Positions 57,644 to 64,000 of a stretch of DNA of 64,000 bases are shown here, in pieces. This stretch comes from Lunularia cruciata (lineage: Eukaryota > Streptophyta > Marchantiopsida > Lunulariales > Lunulariaceae). The position numbers were made by a program, and so were the translations under genes. The stretch is taken from contig OX419757.1 of the NCBI GenBank assembly GCA_948567375.1, positions 48,667,665 to 48,731,664 of the forward strand. Reading direction: 5' to 3'. Under the pieces are notes generated by a model. The model did not search any database, was not told where the DNA came from, and worked only from the letters and a program-made list of their open reading frames with translations. Position 1 is the first letter of the stretch; every line of letters begins with the position of its first letter.

Positions 57644-59251
57644 ATGGCAGCATCAGTTTTGGCTTTCAGCGGTGCAGTCACTTGGCCTGGTGACTTGTTG
57701 GAGGGGAATGCCCATGCAAAGGATACTCCAGTACCAGAAGAGATCACTCGGCTATGGAGTACGAGTGGGATTGTTCCATCCACCTTGGATGTTCCATTGT
57801 GGAGTTCAGAGGAGGCATTGCAGCAGCATGCAGATCAGTTGGTGCAGCAGGCTTGGAGTGGAGCCTTCGTACCATCAGGGGATGAGTGTGAGGATGAGCC
57901 TCCAGAGGCGATTGCTTTGACACCTCTGGATACCACACTCATTGCTTGGCAGTATCCAGTAGAGGGGATATGTCTATTAGAGTTGTTTGGTGGGATCAGC
58001 ACCGGACTAGCTGCGGTGTTACAGGCGGGTATCCGAGTACAGAGGTACTTGTATGTAGAGAGAGATGAGACTGCTAGGCGAGTCTCTCTACATCATGTGG
58101 CACACTTGGCCTATCGGTATCCGGAGTTATTACCGATGTCAGCAGTCAGAGGTTACCAGAAGGCCTTACCAGGAGACATTTCCTTACTGGGGGCGCATGA
58201 CCTAGAGAGACATGGGCCTGTTCACTTGGTGATTTCTGGATGGCCATGTCAGGGACATACACGTGCGGGCCGCGGTTTGGGTCTTCAGGATCCTCGTTCT
58301 GGTGTGTTTTGGGAGATGTTACGGATACTACGACATCTCCAGGTTCATCAGTCTGTTTCTCCAGCTTACCTTTTGGAGAACGTTCCATTGATGGGTGATT
58401 CTCGCACTAGAGTGGTGGCGAGTACACATCAGGTCCATTCATGGATGGGACCTGCTGTATTGTTAGATGCAGCCAGAGTGGGATCACGGGCTCATCGTCT
58501 TCATCTTTGGTGGACAAACCTCTTACCCAGAGAGGTTCTACAGCGTGCTTATGATGGGATTCAGCGACTGGACCACATTCTTGTTGATGATATCTTGGAT
58601 GTTGGGCGTCAGTCTCAGACAGTGGTAGTGGCTGATAGGTCACCCATGGCAGTGGTGAACCTAGTTGGACAGCCTAGAGCTGCATTTCCCACACTCATGA
58701 GTTTCCCAGGCTCTCATGCTTTTCGAGAGGGAGGACCTGGACTTGTTTGGGACTCACAGTTACAGCAGTTGGTGGAGCCCAATGCTGATGAGAGAGAGCG
58801 GGCAATGGGTTTTCACACCGGTATTACCGTTGTTCCAGCAGTGTCAGAGGCATCCAGGCGTCAGGTGTTAGGTCAGGCTATGGACCTGAACTGTTTGACC
58901 TGGATTGTGAGCCTTGGTTTGGCAGAGCAGCGTAGGATGCGCTTGATAGGCATCACCACTCGGACACTTGTGAGCCCTGTGCCTATCGAGACGATTCAGG
59001 CACATGCTGGGGGCGATGGACCGAGTGGACATGGTATTCTTGGGACACATCCAGTAGCTACTAGGGAGAGTGGTCTACTTGGAGTCCATCCAGGTGAGCG
59101 TGGGCTACTTGGATTACACCCTTGGTCCACATGGGATGCAGCCAGAGGACGTATGGAGCTTGCAGCCAGAGTGGAGGGAGTTTTTCACACAGAGGTTGGG
59201 ACCTCTAGTGGTTGGGAGCATGACACCATTGCTCCCAAGGGCCCAGTGTAG
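57644..59251 (+). CDS. D part: C5 cytosine DNA methyltransferase domain (DNMT3-like layout)
   Basis: The reading frame runs open across 57644-59251; the methyltransferase domain is about 57965-58920. Motif I is LELFGGISTGLAAVL (about 57977-58025), the S-adenosylmethionine site. Motif IV is SGWPCQG with the catalytic cysteine codon at 58247-58249. Motif VI is LLENVP (58376-58384 for ENV). Motif VIII-like is VGSRAHRLHLWW (about 58480-58515). Motif IX is ERAMGF (about 58795-58812) and motif X LGQAMDLN (about 58868-58890). The order is canonical, unlike the permuted plant DRM enzymes. No BAH or chromodomain is present, so MET1 and CMT types are unlikely. The AHR and MGF blocks look most like DNMT3. 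It sits between protease and RT, an added domain in this family. It would methylate cytosine in DNA, plausibly the element's own cDNA; activity is inferred. Confidence 0.88.
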   Translation: MAASVLAFSGAVTWPGDLLEGNAHAKDTPVPEEITRLWSTSGIVPSTLDVPLWSSEEALQQHADQLVQQAWSGAFVPSGDECEDEPPEAIALTPLDTTLIAWQYPVEGICLLELFGGISTGLAAVLQAGIRVQRYLYVERDETARRVSLHHVAHLAYRYPELLPMSAVRGYQKALPGDISLLGAHDLERHGPVHLVISGWPCQGHTRAGRGLGLQDPRSGVFWEMLRILRHLQVHQSVSPAYLLENVPLMGDSRTRVVASTHQVHSWMGPAVLLDAARVGSRAHRLHLWWTNLLPREVLQRAYDGIQRLDHILVDDILDVGRQSQTVVVADRSPMAVVNLVGQPRAAFPTLMSFPGSHAFREGGPGLVWDSQLQQLVEPNADERERAMGFHTGITVVPAVSEASRRQVLGQAMDLNCLTWIVSLGLAEQRRMRLIGITTRTLVSPVPIETIQAHAGGDGPSGHGILGTHPVATRESGLLGVHPGERGLLGLHPWSTWDAARGRMELAARVEGVFHTEVGTSSGWEHDTIAPKGPV

Positions 59252-59329
59252 CAGCCAGTCAGTATGTCTTCCACTCCTACTACAGTTACAGAGGATACTT
59301 GGGAGCCAGATCTTGGACCCAAGCTTACT

Positions 59330-60080
59330 GGAGGAAAGACGGAGGGTTTGGAGGTTCTTGAGGAGTCACACGAGTTGTTTTGCCTTCAGTATGAAGGATT
59401 TGGGTGCTCTGAAGGGACCTGGTATACGGATTGAGCTGACTAGCGACACACCTGTTTTCCGACGTCCTTATCGATATAGTGAGATGGAGAGGACATTGAT
59501 TCAGAGCCGGAGTAGTGACCTTTTTGAGGCTGGTTTGGTGGAGATTTCACATGGAGAGTATGCATCAGCGACAGTGATGCCAGCCAAGAAGGATATGCAT
59601 GGCAACTATACAGATATGCGGATGTGTGGAGATTACCGTCCTATCAACCAACAGACCAGGGCTGATCGGTATGCCATGCCTACACCGGAGGAGATTTTTG
59701 ATGCGATTGGGCATGCAAAGGTCTTCAGTACTTTGGATCTTCGAGCGGGATATCATTAGTTGCCGATCAGGGAGGAAGATAAGTCCAAGATAGCATTTTG
59801 GGCTATTGATCCTCACGGCAAGGATGTGTTATATCAGTGGAGATTCTTACCATTTGGGTTGAAGAATGCTCCTGCTAAGTTCCAGAGGGTCATGGATAGG
59901 ATCCTAGCTGGACTGGATTTTGCTTGGTGCTATATTGATGACATTTTGGTGTATAGCACTACTGTGGAGGAGCATGAGAGACAATTGTTGGAGGTGTTTG
60001 AGAGGTTGAGATCTCATGGACTCAAATTACATCCTGGGAAGTGTAGGTTCTTCCATGAGCAGGTTGAGTATTTGGGTCAC
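59330..60080 (+). mobile_element. D part: reverse transcriptase
   Basis: Blocks appear in family order: RRPYRYSEMERTLIQSR, MRMCGDYRPINQQT, FSTLDLRAGYH, RFLPFGLKNAPAKFQRVM and WCYIDDILVYSTT (catalytic box near 59935-59955). GHTIYPGGLGVQQTKV follows. It differs clearly from the A and B chromoviruses. Confidence 0.9.
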
Positions 60081-60740
60081 ACTATCTACCCCGGAGGACT
60101 TGGTGTTCAGCAGACCAAGGTGGAGGCTATTGCACGTATTCCTCGGCCTACGGATGTGAGCAGAGTGCGAGCATTCCTTGGGTTGGCGAACTTCTATCGC
60201 CGCTATGTTAGAGGATTTAGTGCCATTGCCAAGGCCTTGACGAAGCTGACCAAGCTTACACAGGAGTGGTGTTGGGGAGATGAGCAGGAGAGAGCTTTTG
60301 TAAAGCTCAAGGAGAGGTTGACATCTGCTCCTATTTTGAGGAGACCGATCAGGGGACGACCATTTCAGGTTCACACTGATTGGAGTATGTTGGGGCTTGG
60401 AGCGGTGCTCACCCAGCATGATGATGAGGAGAAGGAGTTTGTGGTGGCCTATGCTAGTCGCTCCAACAATTCAGCGGAGGCAAAGTATAGTTCATATGAG
60501 GGAGAGTGCTTGGCAGCAGTTTGGGCAGTAGCACATTTCCGATGTTACCTATTTGGTAACCCCTTCACTCTCATCATTGATCATCAGCCGCTGAAGTGGT
60601 TGATGGAGTCCGACAAGCTTTCAGGGAAGCTTGCACGATGGGCTCTGATTTTACAGGAGTATGATTTCACGGTTGTTCACAGACCTGGAGTGGTGAACCG
60701 TGATGCAGATGGGTTGAGTAGAAACCCATGTCCCAGCCAG
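60081..60740 (+). mobile_element. D part: connection and RNase H
   Basis: FLGLANFYRRYVRGFS begins the connection. RNase H includes QVHTDWSMLGLGAVLTQ, YSSYEGECLAAVWAV, IIDHQPLKWLM and NRDADGLSRNP (about 60690-60730). Confidence 0.9.
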
Positions 60741-60939
60741 CAGGATCAGACCGGAGCACGTTGGCATGGTGAGACAGATGAGGAGATGGTGCCAGGTTGG
60801 CATGCATCAGCCTTTCTGTGTATATTTGCAGAGACATTGGTGGTATCTCTCTCAGCGCATACAGGAGGAGTTATTGAGGTCACAGATCCAGAGAGTGAAG
60901 ATATTGGTACAGTTCAGTGAGACATTCATGATGATGTCT

Positions 60940-62210
60940 TAGTGATGGACTATCTTCGCACTGGTGTTGTGGGTGGCACAGTTGGGGCCAAGGAGAGAGA
61001 CCGTGTTCTTCAGCGAGCCAGACGGTTCAGATTGGAGGGTAGACACCTTTTGCGTGTATGGGAGGATGGTAGAGTGCGAGTAGTACCACTTCCATCACAG
61101 AGACCACAGTTGGTCCGTCATGCTCATGAGGAGCTAGGACATTTTGGAGTAAAGCATACATATAGCTTACTCCAGAGTCATTATTGGTGGCGCGGTATGC
61201 AGACCGAGGTACAGCAGTTTGTTGCCAGATGTGTGGTTTGTGACCGAGTTAGAGCATCATTCAATGCTCCTACGCCACAGTTACACCCATTACCTATCAT
61301 GGGATTGGGTTACCGTTGGAGTTTGGACTTCGCCGGACCTTTACCGCTGACTGTGAGACATCATCGGTATGTTTTGGTGATGGTGGACCAAGTGGATTGA
61401 GTTGGTGGCACTTCCTGACAAGTCTAGTGAAGGGACAGCTTACTCGTTCCTGGATCGAGTTCTTAGTCATTTTGGTGCACCAGCTGAGGTTTTGACTGAT
61501 CAGGGTACAGAGTTCTTGGGAGAGTTTCAGGTCTTGTGTGACAAGGCTTTGATTGATCATCGTACTACATCCCGAGATCACCCTGAGGCAGATGGCCTAG
61601 CAGAGAGAGTGGTTCAGACGGTGAAGAGAGGATTGCGAAAGTATGGTTTGCAGAGAGGCCACTTGGGAGATTGGGATCTCCAGTTATCTTGGTTGGCCAT
61701 GGGCTATCGGTTCAGCCGGCAAGCCTCCTTAGCATCCTTCTCTCCATACTTTCTACTCTATGGACGAGATCCAGATTTACCTGCAGCCATTCGTCGAGAT
61801 GCTACTGTAGTTTTGGACTTAGATGACCCTGATGTATGGATGAGCGCATGTTCTCAGCAGGCAAAGATCTTTCGGAGAGTGATGCCGATGGCCTTCAAGA
61901 ACTTGGCAATTGCTCAGCATAGAGATACTTTACGCTATGCTACCATTCGAGGAGGAGGTTATAGACCCTCGATCCGTCGATTTCATCCAGGTGACTATGT
62001 ATATCTACAGCAGACAACACCGACGACACTTGATGTTTCTAGAGGCCGCACTATCTTGAGAGTGCGCGAGGTTTTGCCATCTGGAGTCCTTGTGTTAGAA
62101 GGACGTGATGGTGTTTTTTGGAAGGATCATGTGCGCAATTGTGCGCCATGCCACCTCCCAAACATTGATGGTACTATGGACCCAAGCTTGGCACTTGTAC
62201 GTGCAGGCTT
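60940..62210 (+). mobile_element. D part: integrase
   Basis: The HHCC zinc region is at about 61115-61250 (HAHEELGHFGVKH...CVVCDRV). The catalytic D-D-E core is recognisable from WSLDFAGPLP, VLTDQGTEFL and HPEADGLAERVV. The C-terminal region has RRFHPGDYVYLQQ and a small beta-rich stretch. The PHD finger follows. Confidence 0.88.
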
Positions 62211-62214
62211 GAGG

Positions 62215-62349
62215 TGTATGTTATGTGGCTCTTCTGGTGGAGCTGCTACTATGTTAGTGTGTGATAGCTGTTCGAGAGGATGGCATATGGCATGTATGAC
62301 TCCTCCCCTCACGGTGGTTCCTCAGGGACAGTGGTTATGTCCTAGATGT
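62215..62349 (+). mobile_element. D part: PHD finger at integrase C-terminus
   Basis: Cysteines and histidine follow the PHD order: CMLC, CDSC, WHMAC, then WLCPRC, with PPL between as in many PHD fingers. It is about 45 residues and ends the integrase frame three codons before its stop. PHD fingers read histone H3 tails, often by lysine-4 state. In chromoviruses a chromodomain fills this place. A targeting role is inferred. Confidence 0.87.
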
Positions 62350-62510
62350 ACTTGACCTATAGCTAGTTCATTCTTTATATGGTATAGATTGCAGACAGGC
62401 GACTAACGATGGGGCTCCATAGCACCCGGCCTCCTGATCTTTGCCCATTAGAGGGTATACCATATACTTAGAGTAGATGGCTATCTGGAGTTAGAGGGAC
62501 CTAACCGCCA

Positions 62511-62523
62511 GCTAGGGGGGCGA
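62511..62523 (+). promoter_or_regulatory. D polypurine tract
   Basis: GCTAGGGGGGCGA stands immediately before ATTGTGGCAC. Its position argues that the LTR proper begins at TGTGGCAC (62525). Confidence 0.75.
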
Positions 62524-63187
62524 TTGTGGCACTTTAGAGTCTATGTATGACTTATGTGTGAGTTGTGCTTTTATAGTGTATGATGTTGACAGCGATGTAT
62601 GTTGTGTAGCGATGTATATACGCACGACAGCTATCACGCCATTTGTAGTTCCGCATCTAGATGCTCGGACACTGGAGTTCCAGTGATGGTAGTTAGAGTT
62701 ATTCTAGCTGTTTCTCAGGGACTACTTTCCGACGGTTAGATTTCGTGTTCGGGGTACTGACTTCACGGTGGGGCCCACCATCACTTTGCACCGTTTGCAC
62801 CGTCGAGTGTGCCGTCAGCGGGACCGTTAGGGTTTCAAGGCTAGCTCGAGTCCAGGGGGTATAGTTTTGAAGTGAGCTCCAGAGAGCTCACTTCTCTGAT
62901 GTTGAGCCTTCGAGTTCCTGGCTATGGTGGACAGAGGCCGGCGAGCGTCACTTGGATTCTCTATGCTTGAGTGGGTGTGGCTTGACTGTAATCAGTGCCC
63001 AGTTGTTGGCAGTTTATAGAGTGACAGATCAAGTACTGATCTGAGTTGAGTTGAGTTGAAAGTGTTAAGCAATCTGATTAATTGTGGCACTTTAGAGTCT
63101 ATGTATGACTTATGTGTGAGTTGTGCTTTTATAGTGTATGATGTTGACAGCGATGTATGTTGTGTAGCGATGTATATACGCACGACA
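62523..63187 (+). repeat. D 3' LTR array: segments a, b, a
   Basis: Segment a (62523-62629) is followed by GCTA, then segment b (62634-63080), then a second, identical a (63081-63187). The LTR is probably a plus b, about 556 bp, starting TGTGG and, judged at the 5' end, finishing GATTACA. TATAG near 62571 and TATATAC near 62616 are possible TATA boxes in a. Confidence 0.82.
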
Positions 63188-63191
63188 ACTT

Positions 63192-63770
63192 CAAAAACTC
63201 ATAACTCCCTGCTAAAGAATGATCTCTCTCTAATTTTTGTGTCAAAAGGTAGAATATAACATAATAAATTTTCTTGGAGATTTTCACAACAATCCACTAA
63301 TAATTGAAGAAATGGAAAACTGTGTACAATTTTCCAGAGAGCATGTAGTTGCGGGAGCAGTTTACCCTATCAACTTTCAAAATTTCTACCCCAATGCGCA
63401 TAACAGCTCTCACAATAATTCTAAGTGTTCTAACTATAGGACAACCTAAGCTATCATGTGTAGAAATTTCAAGTTCAGATCTTCAACTTGAGATTTTGCC
63501 CAAAATTACCTTAATCTCCAAAATCTGCAATCCACCTCACACAATCTCTCCAATTCTTCTCATGTGTACAAGATGTACAAAATCATTTCAAAGATATCAT
63601 AATGAACTATAGGGTATACAAATGGATCTTGGTTCTCTAACATAAGTTCAACCCTCTCATCTCTTAATGTTCTCTCCAAGTGAGCTCTCATAGCCTCCTT
63701 CTGCCTAATGTAAATTGAACGCGGAACATTATCTTGCCTTCTAGAGAAATCACGGCAATAGAACCAAAAA
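63192..63770 (-). other. C leader, outer part
   Basis: About 580 bp of C leader between the D insertion and the C primer site. No supported coding region or structured RNA seen. Confidence 0.6.
63751..63766 (-). promoter_or_regulatory. C primer-binding site
   Basis: The minus strand reads TGGTTCTATTGCCGTG, four bases from the 5' LTR end. It starts TGG as a primer site should and shares TTGCCG with the tRNA-Asp-type sites of some plant Ty3/gypsy elements. The primer tRNA is not settled. Confidence 0.65.
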
Positions 63771-64000
63771 TGTGAGCCGGTCTGTCTCTACTCAAGATGA
63801 ACCTTTGATGACTATCATGGTAGCGCACCATGGATTAAAAAGGCAAGGAACCTCAACTCCATCATACTCATCCAAGGCTAACACTACAAGACTCAAGACA
63901 TTGCTCACTAGAGAACTCAATGAGAGAGAGATAGTTGAAAATGAAAGGATGATGAGTACCTCTTCACTCCTTGTTATAAACTTGTGAAATAACTATGTAC
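63771..64000 (-). repeat. C 5' LTR, cut by window end
   Basis: Begins TGTGAGCCGG on the plus strand and aligns with 46739-46968 with about 12 differences in 230 bp. The rest lies outside the window. Confidence 0.9.

Larger units (their letters stand above)
53289..63187 (+). mobile_element. D young: Ty3/gypsy element with DNA methyltransferase and PHD finger, inserted in C leader
   Basis: A 9.9-kb element flanked by ACTT (53285-53288, 63188-63191). Order: LTR segment, 1.3-kb leader, gag, zinc knuckles with RGG box, aspartic protease, C5 DNA methyltransferase, RT, RNase H, integrase ending in a PHD finger, polypurine tract, LTR segments. The 447-bp LTR segments at both ends differ at 7 bases (about 1.6%), and the 107-bp segments at 62523 and 63081 are identical, so insertion is recent. 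It is clearly more GC-rich than its surroundings. It looks nearly whole, with about five breaks. A much older copy (D-old) lies at 44-46.7 kb. Confidence 0.93.
46739..64000 (-). mobile_element. C: Ty3/gypsy element (no chromodomain seen), minus strand, carrying D young
   Basis: The 3' LTR is at 46739-47428 and the 5' LTR begins at 63771 and runs off the window. Reading right to left: LTR, primer site, long leader (63192-63770 and 53010-53284, split by D), a small zinc-knuckle ORF, gag, knuckle, protease, RT, RNase H, integrase, polypurine tract, LTR. The RT and integrase resemble the Athila/Tat side of Ty3/gypsy more than the chromoviruses. The visible parts of the LTRs differ by about 5%. 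It has roughly ten breaks. GTTC stands at 46735-46738; its partner lies outside the window. Confidence 0.9.

Noticed and set aside
57489-57920. Frame overlapping the start of the methyltransferase region
   Set aside because: No domain; the methyltransferase frame is long and carries all the motifs.
57644-59251. Classing the methyltransferase as a plant DRM enzyme
   Set aside because: DRM proteins have a permuted motif order; here motif I precedes IV, VI, VIII, IX and X.
62215-62349. RING finger as an alternative to PHD
   Set aside because: The spacing CX2C, CX2CX4HX2C and a tryptophan before the last CX2C fits PHD; RING has a different C/H order.
63056-63259. Small ORF spanning the D 3' end
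   Set aside because: Crosses LTR segments and the insertion joint; chance frame.

Overview
This 64 kb window is plant-type nuclear DNA made almost entirely of nested LTR retrotransposons. I found no host gene, RNA gene or CRISPR array. Chromodomain-bearing Ty3/gypsy elements primed by initiator-Met tRNA, a Ty1/copia relic and elements stacked inside elements all point to a large streptophyte genome. A captured methyltransferase of DNMT3-like layout would fit a non-flowering plant, but the species cannot be read from the sequence. Families are named A to F here for convenience.

Layout. From 1 to 26767 lies B1, a minus-strand chromovirus that carries a solo LTR of family C (1221-1911) and an unclassified element E (2436-24873). 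E holds chromovirus A0 (4092-22758). A0 holds its close relative A1 inside its 5' LTR (4543-10929) and a well-preserved B element, B2, inside its integrase region (15096-20735). Most of these joints are confirmed by target-site duplications. From 26768 to about 35212 is a Ty1/copia relic (F) split by B3 (27883-33551). From 35213 to 37656 is AT-rich relic DNA. B4 and a B fragment (37657-43186) follow, then an unassigned stretch. An old minus-strand copy of family D (about 44076-46738) contains a second solo C LTR. From 46739 past the window end runs a full minus-strand C element, whose leader contains a young plus-strand D element (53289-63187).

Most notable is the young D element. Between its protease and reverse transcriptase it carries a C5 cytosine DNA methyltransferase domain with motifs I, IV, VI, VIII, IX and X in canonical order. 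Its integrase ends in a PHD finger where chromoviruses carry a chromodomain. It could therefore both write cytosine methylation and read a histone mark; both functions are inferred. Its ends are also odd: its LTR segments are arranged as if a two-LTR circle had been opened inside an LTR. Family B LTRs carry conserved three-unit heat-shock elements upstream of a TATA box.

Relative ages from LTR differences counted by eye: D young about 1.6%, B2 about 2%, A1 about 2-3%, C about 5% (partial LTR), A0 about 7%, B3 about 10%; B4 and F are older. This order agrees with the nesting. All elements are treated as fossils. D young and B2 are the best preserved, each with roughly five breaks; the rest have many.
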